Virus record (IMG/VR): IMGVR_UViG_3300035670_001290
Location: 1-23,062 of that record
Source: a virus
DNA length: 23,062 bases
Reading direction: 5' to 3' (one strand)
Below are positions 1-6,630 of this stretch, piece after piece. The notes beneath the pieces are model-generated. The model worked only from the letters and a program-made list of their open reading frames with translations. It had not been told where the DNA came from and made no database searches. The translations under genes and the position numbers were made by a program. Numbering within the stretch: the stretch's first letter is position 1; each line of letters opens with the position of its first letter.

Positions 1-12
1 AAGGAGCAAATT

Positions 13-195
13 ATGATCAAAGTCATTACCAACAGCAATGGATCTGGAGATTGGATTCATATCAAGGAAGGCGACGAGACTATTTTTGAGGGTCACCGAG
101 TTGGAGTACATGACCTAGTATTTCTCCTTGAGCGATATGCCAATGTTAAACTAATTGAACTCACCGACGAAGAAATGGAAGACGGAGTAGAATAA
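13..195 (+). CDS. hypothetical protein, 60 aa
   Basis: Small acidic protein of unknown function. The start is well supported: an AAGGAG ribosome-binding site at 1-6 precedes the ATG by six bases. The N-terminal half looks beta-rich (MIKVITNSNGSGDWIHI) and the C-terminus ends in a run of acidic residues. Its stop TAA shares its last base with the next ATG (TAATG at 193-197), so the two genes are probably translationally coupled. The operon probably begins upstream of the window. No domain recognised. Confidence 0.8.
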   Translation: MIKVITNSNGSGDWIHIKEGDETIFEGHRVGVHDLVFLLERYANVKLIELTDEEMEDGVE

Positions 196-401
196 TGACT
201 GAACATACCGTATCTCCTATGAGCCGTAAGTTGGGACAGATTTCCGAAGTTATGGCTGATGGTTTCCACTTCGTCCAACTTCGAGCTTTGGTAGAGACTT
301 GGCAGAAACAAGCTGATGCAGGTGATGTTCAATCACAAGAAATGATGAAGGTCATTGACACCTTCCATCGTCTCTGTCAAGTGGTTAAGGGTGAAAATTA
401 A
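195..401 (+). CDS. hypothetical protein, 68 aa, helical
   Basis: Predominantly helical small protein (MTEHTVSPMSRKLGQISEVM...) with one Cys near the C-terminus (HRLCQVVKGEN). No known domain recognised. It is coupled to the upstream gene by a one-base overlap, and the next gene starts one base after its stop. Its place in an unbroken run of same-strand genes is the main reason to believe it is expressed. Confidence 0.78.
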   Translation: MTEHTVSPMSRKLGQISEVMADGFHFVQLRALVETWQKQADAGDVQSQEMMKVIDTFHRLCQVVKGEN

Positions 402-402
402 A

Positions 403-549
403 ATGATGGATCAATTCAAAGTTTCCTACATCCCTGGTGGTATGGGGCTTAATCATTCTGGATGGTGGCTCACTGAAAGAATTCTGTGGGCAGACGGAAC
501 ATACTATGATCATCGTGTTAAGTTTCTACGAAAGGCGGATTACCTATGA
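403..549 (+). CDS. hypothetical protein, 48 aa
   Basis: Reading MMDQFKVSYIPGGMGLNHSG..., an aromatic-rich protein (WW, W, YY). The frame is open from 355, but that would overlap the previous gene by 47 bases. The tandem ATGATG at 403-408, preceded by TAAGGGTGAAAAT, fits the local packing much better. The stop overlaps the next ATG (ATGA, 546-549). Function unknown. Confidence 0.72.
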   Translation: MMDQFKVSYIPGGMGLNHSGWWLTERILWADGTYYDHRVKFLRKADYL

Positions 550-773
550 ACGAACGAATTGAATCGTATTTGAAACAGCATTTCTGTCGAGACTATTTCA
601 ATAGTTATGGAGATAGTGTAGAGGATGAACACTACTTTATGTACCGCGAAGAAGTAGATGGGTTGATCGAGTTGATTGTTCGGGAATGTCTGTCTAAGAT
701 TGAAGATGAACGGTATGTAATTCCTGATTTTATTATTAATAGAGTTAAACAACATTTCGGAGTTGAATCGTGA
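546..773 (+). CDS. MNERI/HFGVE paralogous family protein, 75 aa
   Basis: Member of a small-protein family with several copies in this window. The marks are an N-terminal MNERI, a central [F/D]xELIVREC motif (here GLIELIVRECLSK, about residues 37-49) and a C-terminal KQHFGVES. Similar short proteins are common in T4-like phages; their function is unknown to me. The start overlaps the previous stop by four bases. The TGA stop is interlocked with the GTG start of the next gene (GTGA, 770-773). Related copies start at 1163, 7510 and 8797, with 9262 a more distant one. Confidence 0.85.
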   Translation: MNERIESYLKQHFCRDYFNSYGDSVEDEHYFMYREEVDGLIELIVRECLSKIEDERYVIPDFIINRVKQHFGVES

Positions 774-976
774 TTGTGTATAAAGTATTTTACGGACCAG
801 TTCCATTTAAAAACAAGATGTTTAAGTCCTGGAAAGATGCAAACGCATTCATAAAGAAACAACTGGATACTGATGGTATTGTTCGATCAGTATCTAAAGA
901 GCATATTGATGTTGAAAATCGTCGTGATGATCGTGATTCCTTTATTCAGTCAGTTGACATTATCGAGGATCGATAA
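770..976 (+). CDS. hypothetical protein, 68 aa (GTG start)
   Basis: Small charged protein beginning MIVYKVFYGPVPFKNKMFKSW and ending in DIIEDR. The only start that fits the packing is the GTG at 770, overlapping the upstream TGA as GTGA; no in-frame ATG lies nearby. The stop TAA shares its last base with the next ATG (976). The middle (SWKDANAFIKKQL) looks helical. Function unknown. Confidence 0.72.
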   Translation: MIVYKVFYGPVPFKNKMFKSWKDANAFIKKQLDTDGIVRSVSKEHIDVENRRDDRDSFIQSVDIIEDR

Positions 977-1161
977 TGACATCATATCCTTCTAATGTAG
1001 AACCCTATATTCAATGGGATCATGTAGATGGTGCTCTCTTGATATGCAGAGATGGCACCCCACATTGGCTCACTGCGTCAGAACGTCTATGGTTGAGATT
1101 TGGATTTACTAACATCAATCAACTGGACGAAAAATATTGCAGAGAACCACAAAGAGGATAA
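976..1161 (+). CDS. hypothetical protein, 61 aa
   Basis: Reads MTSYPSNVEPYIQWDHVDGA..., with several Trp residues. It is coupled upstream by TAATG, and its stop lies one base before the ATG at 1163. The end of the gene (AAAGAGGATAAC) also supplies the ribosome-binding site AGAGG for the following MNERI gene. No domain recognised. Confidence 0.75.
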   Translation: MTSYPSNVEPYIQWDHVDGALLICRDGTPHWLTASERLWLRFGFTNINQLDEKYCREPQRG

Positions 1162-1162
1162 C

Positions 1163-1384
1163 ATGAACGAACGAATCCGAGAACTAGTCAACGAAGCCAA
1201 CTTAGTCGAGATCATAGATGATGCTTACCTAAAACGACACGACTGGCAACCGTTTGCTGAAAGATACACTGAGTTGATTGTTAGAGAATGTGTCAGTACA
1301 CTAGATCGGCATCACCCCTACACTAAAGACCCAGGCGCATATCTATACGCAATTTCATTAATTGAAAGAACATTTCGGAGTTAA
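1163..1384 (+). CDS. MNERI family protein, 73 aa, probably frameshifted at its C-terminus
   Basis: MNERIRELVNEAN... with the family core YTELIVRECVS marks a paralogue of the genes at 546, 7510 and 8797. I chose ATG 1163 over the upstream open frame from 1100 because it restores the MNERI start and follows an AGAGGA site. The annotated frame ends IERTFRS. The next frame from 1362 to 1391 encodes LKEHFGVKE and a TGA that forms an ATGA junction with the gene at 1388. This is the family terminus and spacing expected. Removing one base near 1361 would join the two, so the gene looks like it carries a one-base insertion (or a sequence error). Confidence 0.75.
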   Translation: MNERIRELVNEANLVEIIDDAYLKRHDWQPFAERYTELIVRECVSTLDRHHPYTKDPGAYLYAISLIERTFRS

Positions 1385-1387
1385 AGA

Positions 1388-1591
1388 ATGAATAAAGTTT
1401 ACTTGACAAAACAGGATCTTCGTAAGATAATTGAATTCGTCGATTCCTTTCCGGACAGTGGTGAGATGGTTACGATCACAGTTGAAAACGACAACGGTAT
1501 TGGCTCAATCATCAATGCTAGTGTTGATACTACCATTAAAGATCATCTGGTAACAGTAACCAAAGAAATCGTCAATGAGGAATCTTGGTGA
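1388..1591 (+). CDS. conserved phage hypothetical, 67 aa
   Basis: MNKVYLTKQDLRKIIEFVDSF followed by a beta-rich segment (MVTITVENDNGIGSIINASV, then TIKDHLVTVTKEI). This resembles a family of small phage proteins with one helix and a beta-sheet, but no biochemical role is known to me. Its TGA stop overlaps the next ATG as TGATG (1589-1593). Its start coincides with the shifted-frame stop of the upstream MNERI gene (ATGA at 1388-1391). Confidence 0.78.
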   Translation: MNKVYLTKQDLRKIIEFVDSFPDSGEMVTITVENDNGIGSIINASVDTTIKDHLVTVTKEIVNEESW

Positions 1592-1806
1592 TGGATGAAG
1601 ACCTTGTATATCGATTGAGGAAACGAGCCGAGATTCGTCGGCAAATCCCACATCGAAAAAGCGTTCAAGAAGGTAAGCCAGATCGAATGGCAGATCTTCT
1701 TGATGAAGCTGCATTGGAAATCGAAAACCTTCGCAGGTTCATCGATGCTGCATTTGTAGCTCATCCGAATCTGGATTCGGATGTTGGTGACTACACTAAA
1801 ATTTAA
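1591..1806 (+). CDS. conserved phage hypothetical, 71 aa, helical
   Basis: Starts MDEDLVYRLRKRAEIRRQIP and contains DRMADLLDEAALEIENLRRFID. A helix pattern with DRxADLLxEAAxEIExLR is typical of a common phage accessory family, probably a coiled coil. The frame is open from TTG 1585 and GTG 1588, but ATG 1591 overlaps the upstream TGA by one base, the local norm, so I chose it. Function unknown. Confidence 0.78.
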   Translation: MDEDLVYRLRKRAEIRRQIPHRKSVQEGKPDRMADLLDEAALEIENLRRFIDAAFVAHPNLDSDVGDYTKI

Positions 1807-1815
1807 GGATATATT

Positions 1816-2016
1816 ATGGATGAAACATGGCGGGCATTTTGCTTTGGAGCTATTTTTGGTGGTGGGATCGTAATTGGTACATCATTTTCATTGGATACTC
1901 ACACTAAACTTTACAAGGCTGGTCAGATTGATGCGCTTTCGGGTAAGGTATTGTTTGAACTGAAACAACAACCAGATAATACTGTAATCTGGGTTCGTAA
2001 GGAGGAAGTGAAATGA
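1816..2016 (+). CDS. small single-pass membrane protein, 66 aa
   Basis: Residues about 6-26 (RAFCFGAIFGGGIVIGTSFS) form one likely transmembrane segment, followed by a cytosolic or periplasmic tail reading YKAGQIDALSGKVLFELKQQ. The tail motif GQxDALxGKxxxEL is familiar from small phage membrane proteins. An AAGGA at 1807-1811 serves the ATG. The tail also contains a strong AAGGAGGAAGTG, which is the ribosome-binding site of the next gene. That ATG (2013) overlaps this stop by four bases. Confidence 0.8.
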   Translation: MDETWRAFCFGAIFGGGIVIGTSFSLDTHTKLYKAGQIDALSGKVLFELKQQPDNTVIWVRKEEVK

Positions 2017-2339
2017 TTACACAAGCATTTGGTCAGCCAATTCCCAAAAAATTACCAATGGCGGATTACTTCTCTCCAGAACCAGAAGAACGCATCATGA
2101 CTATTCGAGAACAACTAAAGTTCAACGATAGCCGTCTGGCTCTTCTTGAAGATGGACTATGCGAGTTGATTGGTAAACTTGAACCTATTCGCACTCTTCG
2201 ACCAGTCAATGAAAAAGCTATGCTGGAAGAACCAAGTGAACCGCAATCTGAGGTACTTCAAGACCTGATTCGACAGGCGGATAAAATCAATCATCTCATC
2301 TATCGGCTTAACACCCTTATCAATTCTATTCATCTATGA
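2013..2339 (+). CDS. conserved phage hypothetical, 108 aa, coiled coil
   Basis: After a Pro-rich start (MITQAFGQPIPKKLPMADYF) the protein is mostly helical, with heptad-like segments around residues 30-60 (ERIMTIREQLKFNDSRLALL) and 83-106 (LQDLIRQADKINHLIYRLNT). This suggests an oligomerising coiled coil. It has a very strong ribosome-binding site (AAGGAGGAAGTG, about 2000-2011) and overlaps the neighbours on both sides through ATGA. Function unknown. Confidence 0.8.
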   Translation: MITQAFGQPIPKKLPMADYFSPEPEERIMTIREQLKFNDSRLALLEDGLCELIGKLEPIRTLRPVNEKAMLEEPSEPQSEVLQDLIRQADKINHLIYRLNTLINSIHL

Positions 2340-2866
2340 GCAATTATCACACACATGCAATCCGAGAATTCCAAGCAGCTGGTTGGATGACCGAAGATGG
2401 AAAATATGACGATGATATGCAGGAAGCTATTTGTAAGCACGTTTTAGCATTGCTAGATGTATTCGCAGATGAGGGGCATTCAGGATCATCTGCTCCGTAT
2501 GCTATCAATCTGTTCAAGAAACTTGCGATGTTCGAACCTGTCGTACCATTGACTGGAGAAGATTCAGAGTGGAATGAAATTTGCGATGACCGTACGAACA
2601 ATGTGACAGTCTATCAGAATAATAGAATGAGTTCAGTATTCAAACAATCAGATCGATTCGATGGTAAACCATATTGGTTGGATGGTAAGGTGTTTTGGTC
2701 ATGGCATTCAACTCCTGATATTGATGATGGTAAGCCATTTAAGAGCTATTACACAAGTTACGATTCTAAGGTCATAATTGAGTTCCCTTGGGTTAAACCA
2801 GAATCGCAATACGTGTTTGTGCCAACAGAAGAGTTTCCAAATGAGGTGCTAGATGAACAAAATTGA
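2336..2866 (+). CDS. conserved phage hypothetical, 176 aa
   Basis: MSNYHTHAIREFQAAGWMTE..., with a helical N-terminal half holding FADEGHSGSSAPYAINLFKK (about residues 44-63) and then PLTGEDSEWNEI. The C-terminal half is beta-rich and aromatic (DRFDGKPYWLDGKVFWSWHS...VIIEFPWVKP...YVFVPTEEFP). I recognise it as a widespread accessory protein of tailed phages, but no activity is known to me. It overlaps the previous gene by four bases and the next by 14. Confidence 0.85.
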   Translation: MSNYHTHAIREFQAAGWMTEDGKYDDDMQEAICKHVLALLDVFADEGHSGSSAPYAINLFKKLAMFEPVVPLTGEDSEWNEICDDRTNNVTVYQNNRMSSVFKQSDRFDGKPYWLDGKVFWSWHSTPDIDDGKPFKSYYTSYDSKVIIEFPWVKPESQYVFVPTEEFPNEVLDEQN

Positions 2867-3155
2867 ACTATTCAAGTTTCTCAATACAGAGTATCGTCTT
2901 CGCGATCAATACATTGATACTGTGCCTAAAGAATTACAAGAAGCTATATTTGATAATACCTATATCAACTCTGCTCTGCTATGTATTGATCGCTTGATTG
3001 AATCAGTTTATGGTGAACACTCTGAGGCTATCTTCTGGTTTCTACATGAATGGAAGCCAGGATTTTGCATATGTATTGGTCACATAGAATATACAATTAA
3101 CAACATCGATGACTATATCGATTTTATGAAAAGTTGTGAGGGGTTTACAGAATGA
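2853..3155 (+). CDS. hypothetical protein, 100 aa
   Basis: MNKIELFKFLNTEYRLRDQY..., an acidic, aromatic-rich protein with Cys residues in SALLCIDRL and GFCICIGHI. The start lies within the last 14 bases of the previous gene, with a GAGGTG at 2842-2847 as ribosome-binding site. Coupled to the next gene by ATGA (3152-3155). No domain recognised. Confidence 0.78.
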   Translation: MNKIELFKFLNTEYRLRDQYIDTVPKELQEAIFDNTYINSALLCIDRLIESVYGEHSEAIFWFLHEWKPGFCICIGHIEYTINNIDDYIDFMKSCEGFTE

Positions 3156-3529
3156 GCAAATTAGCAGATGCATTCAATGGTGAATTGATGGACTATTACA
3201 AGGCACCTCGGCGTAATATTCTAACCAACTTCAGCGCAAAGACTATTGTTGACCCTACTGTCCGCCATGAATTCTACAGAGAGCGACAAGTTAAAGTCAT
3301 TGCTAAGTTTGAATATACCGGATGGATCAGTGATGTAAAGGCACATCCTGGTGATGAGAATGGTGATTACACTGAGTTTCTAAAATCCGTTCGCCGTCAA
3401 GTAATCGAAGAAGTTTTCGGGGAGTTTCGACCCATGATCTATGAGATGCATACAGCATTGTATGATGAAGATCTCACTAGAGTTAAAAATATTCTTGCTA
3501 AGTTAGAAAACCAAATGTTCGTGGTGTAA
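3152..3529 (+). CDS. hypothetical protein, 125 aa
   Basis: Begins MSKLADAFNGELMDYYKAPR. A beta-type stretch (RQVKVIAKFEYTGWISDVKA) is followed by a helical C-terminal half (RRQVIEEVFGEFRPMIYEMH...RVKNILAKLENQM). Coupled to the upstream gene by a four-base overlap; the ribosome-binding site GAGGGG sits inside that gene. Function unknown. Confidence 0.8.
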   Translation: MSKLADAFNGELMDYYKAPRRNILTNFSAKTIVDPTVRHEFYRERQVKVIAKFEYTGWISDVKAHPGDENGDYTEFLKSVRRQVIEEVFGEFRPMIYEMHTALYDEDLTRVKNILAKLENQMFVV

Positions 3530-3531
3530 AA

Positions 3532-3885
3532 ATGACGATAACCTATGGAATGAATCGATGGCGATATTTTCAATCAGAGAATGACCAAAAGTGGATCATC
3601 ACTGATGACAAGTATAGTTACTCAGTTGACACGCCTCGCAGTGCAAGTTTTCTCACTAATTTATGGAATAGAACTGAGCAAGAACTGAAATATGGAAATT
3701 CCACGTTAACGTTGACTTCAGATTTAGGTGCTGTATCTTTTCACTCTCCGCCGAAAGCTAATTGGAAATGGTGTTTTGGAGATAGTCCAGATGTATGGTT
3801 TCAGTTCCACATCAAGAATCCCCCGAATAGACTTCAACGCTGGTTCTTCAATAAAATGACAGGAATAAAATGGACGTCAATATAA
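3532..3885 (+). CDS. hypothetical protein, 117 aa
   Basis: Aromatic-rich protein (MTITYGMNRWRYFQSENDQK...). A beta-rich first half (KWIITDDKYSYSV, STLTLTSDLGAVSFHSP) is followed by WFQFHIKNPPNRLQRWFFNK near residues 90-109. That last motif resembles a family of phage hypotheticals. The start lies two bases after the previous stop and the end overlaps the next ATG by 16 bases. No catalytic motif seen. Confidence 0.78.
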   Translation: MTITYGMNRWRYFQSENDQKWIITDDKYSYSVDTPRSASFLTNLWNRTEQELKYGNSTLTLTSDLGAVSFHSPPKANWKWCFGDSPDVWFQFHIKNPPNRLQRWFFNKMTGIKWTSI

Positions 3886-4061
3886 TGCGGAAACGATGCG
3901 AGTTTCTGGTAATCGTAATGGTCGGAGCTAAGATGGCTCCGCAGTGGTGGAACAGCCCGAACAAAGCGTTCCATATGAAGACACCTGAAGAAGAATTTTA
4001 CTTTAATCCAGAACGGGTGTATAATTACATGATGACGTACTCTCGTGGAGACTATTACTAA
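3870..4061 (+). CDS. hypothetical protein, 63 aa, WWNSPNKAF motif
   Basis: MDVNIMRKRCEFLVIVMVGA... with a core reading APQWWNSPNKAFHMKTPEEE followed by ERVYNYMM. The pattern W(W)xSPNxAFxxxTPxE...xxVYxYLM recalls the C-terminal part of DUF2384/MbcA-like proteins and many phage hypotheticals, but the match is short. ATG 3870 has an AGGA five bases upstream; ATG 3885, which overlaps the previous TAA as TAATG, is an alternative start. A promoter-like element (3997-4025) lies inside this gene. Confidence 0.7.
   Translation: MDVNIMRKRCEFLVIVMVGAKMAPQWWNSPNKAFHMKTPEEEFYFNPERVYNYMMTYSRGDYY
3997..4025 (+). promoter_or_regulatory. intragenic variant of the phage early promoter
   Basis: -35 TTTACT (3997-4002), a 17-base spacer and a perfect -10 TATAAT (4020-4025). 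The first 15 bases match the window's promoter core at 13 positions (TTTACTTTAATCCAG against TTTACTTTTATTCAG). It lies inside the coding region of the 3870 gene. The next start codon (4061) is 64 bases from the -35, close to the 53-61 seen at the seven intergenic copies. It could drive 4061 and the phosphoesterase at 4387. Confidence 0.5.
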
Positions 4062-4387
4062 TGGACGATGACAAGCTGAAAGAGTTCTTTGAGATTTCTG
4101 AAGAACTGCAAAAGACCTTCGAAGAACAAAGACTTCAAGACGAAATAAGTGCCGATAATTTCTGGAATTCTCTTTCATACGAAGAAAAGTGCAATGCCTT
4201 CCATGCTGTAGTATCACGAATCTTTGATGGTGATGTTAAACAAAGGGGAACATACCGTTATGTTCTCTATGATGTGTTTGGTTTTGGACCAGACATGTAT
4301 GCTCGTGGAATGAACTGCGGTTTTATGGCTCTGCACAACTCTATCATGGATGACGAAACATTTAACGAGAAACACAAGGATATGTAA
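4061..4387 (+). CDS. conserved phage hypothetical, 108 aa
   Basis: Acidic, helical N-terminus (MDDDKLKEFFEISEELQKTF) followed by a conserved-looking block with GTYRYVLYDVFGFGPDMYAR (about residues 63-82) and NCGFMALHNSIMDDE. I recognise the RYVLYDVFGFGPxxY block from phage hypotheticals; no function is known to me. Joined to both neighbours by one-base TAATG overlaps, so probably co-translated with the metallophosphoesterase. Confidence 0.8.
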   Translation: MDDDKLKEFFEISEELQKTFEEQRLQDEISADNFWNSLSYEEKCNAFHAVVSRIFDGDVKQRGTYRYVLYDVFGFGPDMYARGMNCGFMALHNSIMDDETFNEKHKDM

Positions 4388-5184
4388 TGAAAGTAAGTTT
4401 GGTCAGCGATTTGCATCTTGATATTAGTCAACATTTGGAACTTCCTGGAGGCGAGGTTCTAATTGTTGCTGGTGATGCATTTGAATCGCGAGAATATGTC
4501 AAGGAGTGTCGTCTTCCTGTAAAAGAAGGAGAACGTCGCGCTGCTTGTGCAGATTTCTTTATTGACCAATGCTCCAAGTATGATAAGGTATTCTATGTTC
4601 TTGGTAATCATGAATTCTATAGTGGAAAGACTTGGAAGGTTGCCAATGAACTTCGCGAAGTATTGCCAAAGAATGTAACTCTGCTGGATGATTCCAAAGA
4701 AGAATATAACGGTGTTCTGTTTGTTGGTGCTACGTTATGGACAGATTGCGATAAGGCTGATCCATTGAAGATGATGATTGCTCGAAATGCAATGAATGAT
4801 TATCGTCGAATCACTCATCGTGGTGAGTATGACGATTATCGCAAACTGCGACCGAGTGACACAGTAAAGATGTTTAACAAATCAAAGAGATTTATTGAAG
4901 AATCTTTAGTTGGCGTCGATAAAGCAGTCGTCGTCACACATCATGGACCTAGTTGGTGGAGTATACCCGATGAATATGTTAGTTATGATAACAATCATTG
5001 TTATGTTAGTGATCTCCATGAGTTTATCATGGATCGCCCTTCGATCAAGCACTGGGTTCACGGGCATATTCATACTGCTTGTAGCTACGACATTGGAACT
5101 ACTACTGTTCATTGTAATCCTCGTGGGTATCAACCCTATGAAGGTGATACTGGATTTGATGTAAACTATTCTTTTGAGGTGTAA
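4387..5184 (+). CDS. calcineurin-like metallophosphoesterase, 265 aa
   Basis: Binuclear-metal phosphoesterase fold with all signature motifs in order: D8-x-H10 (SDLHLD), G29-D30 (VAGDAF), G73-N-H-E76 (VLGNHEFY), T184-H-H186 and G226-H-I-H229. These residues supply the metal ligands and the catalytic His in this superfamily, so the enzyme should be active. The substrate cannot be read from sequence: phosphoesters of nucleotides, nucleic-acid ends or proteins are all possible. Length is normal for a single-domain member, with no signal peptide, so it is cytoplasmic. It sits 250 bases upstream of a kinase and 2.5 kb upstream of an RNA ligase, which makes a role in RNA-end processing conceivable but unproven. 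A possible promoter lies upstream at 3997. Confidence 0.93.
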   Translation: MKVSLVSDLHLDISQHLELPGGEVLIVAGDAFESREYVKECRLPVKEGERRAACADFFIDQCSKYDKVFYVLGNHEFYSGKTWKVANELREVLPKNVTLLDDSKEEYNGVLFVGATLWTDCDKADPLKMMIARNAMNDYRRITHRGEYDDYRKLRPSDTVKMFNKSKRFIEESLVGVDKAVVVTHHGPSWWSIPDEYVSYDNNHCYVSDLHEFIMDRPSIKHWVHGHIHTACSYDIGTTTVHCNPRGYQPYEGDTGFDVNYSFEV

Positions 5185-5415
5185 ATGCGATACTTTTCTT
5201 ACAATGAATATGATCCAGAATCACAATGGGCTGATGAGATGGGTGGATATATTATTACTCTTTCCGAGAAAGAGATTCTTGAACAATACTACCCATACTG
5301 GTATCGAAAGATGTGTGAGAAATTTGGTCAGGAATACGTTGACGCCACGTATTGCTTTGAAGATTGTTTGACGGATTGGTGCACCATTCATTGGGCATGG
5401 AAGTCTGAAACATAA
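5185..5415 (+). CDS. conserved phage hypothetical, 76 aa
   Basis: MRYFSYNEYDPESQWADEMG...GGYIITLSEKEILEQYYPYW, then CFEDCLTDWCTIHWAWKSE at the C-terminus. This arrangement (an N-terminal YFSYNEYDPES, an EIL..Y.P.W helix and a C-terminal DC..DW..VHWAW) is a very common small protein of tailed phages with unknown role. The start abuts the preceding stop (zero gap). GAGGTG at the end of the phosphoesterase gene is the likely ribosome-binding site. Confidence 0.87.
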   Translation: MRYFSYNEYDPESQWADEMGGYIITLSEKEILEQYYPYWYRKMCEKFGQEYVDATYCFEDCLTDWCTIHWAWKSET

Positions 5416-5441
5416 AGAAAATATATTTTTAAGGATTGATT

Positions 5442-5897
5442 ATGCCAGTATGTTATCAAATGATTGGAGTCCCTGGCTCCGGTAAATCGACTTGGATTGG
5501 AAACCAACATTGGGAAGGTGTCGTAGTATCAACTGATCATCATGTAGAAGAATATGCTCGATCTGTAGGTAAAACGTATAACGAAGTGTTTGAGGAATAC
5601 ATGCCGACAGCGGTCAATTTGATGGCGTTTGATGTGGTCAAAGCTAGGGAACGTGGCGCTGATATTATCTGGGATCAAACTTCCACAACGATTAAGAGCC
5701 GCCAGAAGAAGTTCAACATGCTTCCAGACTACCATCATGTGGCGGTTTGGGTTCAGACTCCACCATTGGAAGAACTTGCCATACGGTTAAAGAGTCGTAA
5801 AGGGAAATTGATCCCGTGGGTTGTCGTTCGAGGAATGATAGAGCTCTTCGAACCTCCAACCGAGGAAGAAGGGTTCGCGTCTATCATCAAGGTATAA
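5442..5897 (+). CDS. P-loop kinase, polynucleotide-kinase-like, 151 aa
   Basis: Small single-domain P-loop phosphotransferase. Walker A is GVPGSGKST (residues 9-17), followed by the STDHHVEEYA segment where T4 Pnk-type kinases place the acceptor-binding Asp. A strand ending WDQTS (about 77-81) matches the DxT segment of AAA_33/Pnk-like kinases, and an Arg-rich lid follows (AIRLKSRKGK). Likely reaction: ATP-dependent phosphorylation of a 5'-hydroxyl of RNA, DNA or a nucleotide; the substrate is inferred from family only. There is no C-terminal phosphatase domain as in T4 Pnkp. ATG 5442 follows AAGGATTGATT; the frame is also open from TTG 5436 but that start would overlap the ribosome-binding site. 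Confidence 0.85.
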   Translation: MPVCYQMIGVPGSGKSTWIGNQHWEGVVVSTDHHVEEYARSVGKTYNEVFEEYMPTAVNLMAFDVVKARERGADIIWDQTSTTIKSRQKKFNMLPDYHHVAVWVQTPPLEELAIRLKSRKGKLIPWVVVRGMIELFEPPTEEEGFASIIKV

Positions 5898-5900
5898 AAT

Positions 5901-6056
5901 ATGTTTTGGAAAATCTGGTGTAAAGCATTAGGCGAGAAGGCATTTCCAGCTAACACTGATGCTGACAAGGTGGCTTGGATACGTACATTCCTTGTTATCC
6001 AAGCCATTGTCACCAACTGCTTCATTGTAGCTGGAGTGATCAGACACTGGAACTGA
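5901..6056 (+). CDS. small membrane protein, 51 aa
   Basis: Translation begins MFWKIWCKALGEKAFPANTD and ends VAGVIRHWN. Residues about 27-46 (IRTFLVIQAIVTNCFIVAGV) form one transmembrane helix. The MFWKxWCKALGEKA start followed by a helix is familiar from small phage membrane proteins; function unknown to me. ATG 5901 comes three bases after the kinase stop, in the same operon. The gene ends five bases before the promoter at 6061. Confidence 0.8.
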   Translation: MFWKIWCKALGEKAFPANTDADKVAWIRTFLVIQAIVTNCFIVAGVIRHWN

Positions 6057-6060
6057 TAGG

Positions 6061-6089
6061 TTTACTTTTATTCAGGTTTAAGGTAAAAT
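6061..6089 (+). promoter_or_regulatory. phage early-type promoter
   Basis: TTTACTTTTATTCAG at 6061-6075 containing -35 TTTACT, a 17-base spacer and -10 TAAAAT (6084-6089). The downstream ATG (6122) is 61 bases from the -35. The start of its leader (AACTTATGTTGA after the -10) is shared with the promoter at 7457. The GTTTACTTT-like -35 resembles T4 early promoters used by host sigma-70 polymerase (family knowledge). Confidence 0.85.
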
Positions 6090-6121
6090 CAACTTATGTT
6101 GATTAAGTTTAGGAGTTAATT

Positions 6122-6265
6122 ATGATTATTTTGTTTACAGCAGCTTTCCTCTGCACATTGGTGTCTTTCCTTGATGCATGGCGCAAACAAGATCTAGGAT
6201 ACTTGTTTACCGTTGCTGCACTGTCATTGATGTTTGCATCTGAAATTGTTGACTTATTGAAGTGA
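6122..6265 (+). CDS. small two-helix membrane protein, 47 aa
   Basis: MIILFTAAFLCTLVSFLDAW is a first transmembrane segment. A short polar loop (RKQDLGY) precedes a second segment (LFTVAALSLMFASEIVDLL). A TAGGAG ribosome-binding site at 6110-6115 precedes ATG 6122, and a dedicated promoter lies at 6061. The TGA stop interlocks with the GTG of the next gene (GTGA 6262-6265). Function unknown; small inner-membrane phage proteins can be host-interaction or lysis accessories, but nothing here decides. Confidence 0.78.
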   Translation: MIILFTAAFLCTLVSFLDAWRKQDLGYLFTVAALSLMFASEIVDLLK

Positions 6266-6627
6266 AACCATACCTGCACTCCAAGATTCATGTCAAGAAA
6301 TATGGCGGTAAACCAGAAGATTATGCCGACATTGATGACTTCATTGACAGTTCCAAAGCAGCAGTTGCAGATGTGCGCCACCGTGCTGTACTGCATTCTG
6401 CTTTTGGTTGTTTTATCGTTGAACAGGTATTTGGAAGAACAAGACGAAACTCCGATGGGAAAGAATATAGCCCAAGGGATGTAGCGGAAGATCACATTCA
6501 ACAAGACTTAGGATTCATCCCTACGATGGAACAATACCTGAACAACATGTCGATCCAACCATGGATGTCAGGTACAGAAAAGAAGAACGCTGGATCAAAA
6601 TCTAAATTTATCAAACTTGAGGACTAA
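6262..6627 (+). CDS. DUF6915-like phage protein, 121 aa (GTG start)
   Basis: MKPYLHSKIHVKKYGGKPED..., then FIDSSKAAVADVRHRAVLHS and AFGCFIVEQVFG, with the late motif RDVAEDHIQQDLGFIPT. The HxSAFGxFxxEQVFG block and the C-terminal VAExHIxxDLGxIP match a conserved phage/bacterial family that I recall as DUF6915, of unknown function. The His-rich HRAVLH...F pattern might bind metal, but this is a guess. The GTG at 6262 overlaps the upstream TGA; it is the only start matching the family beginning K/RPY. Confidence 0.8.
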   Translation: MKPYLHSKIHVKKYGGKPEDYADIDDFIDSSKAAVADVRHRAVLHSAFGCFIVEQVFGRTRRNSDGKEYSPRDVAEDHIQQDLGFIPTMEQYLNNMSIQPWMSGTEKKNAGSKSKFIKLED

Positions 6628-6630
6628 ACA

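Noticed and set aside
3834-4217. Minus-strand open frame of 127 codons
   Set aside because: Shadow of three tightly coupled + strand genes; no supporting signals.
4910-5164. Hydrophobic + strand frame resembling a membrane protein
   Set aside because: It lies entirely inside the metallophosphoesterase gene, out of frame, across its THH and GHIH motifs.
6109-6504. Minus-strand open frame of 131 codons
   Set aside because: Opposite the promoter-driven 6122 gene and the DUF6915-like gene; no plausible domain.
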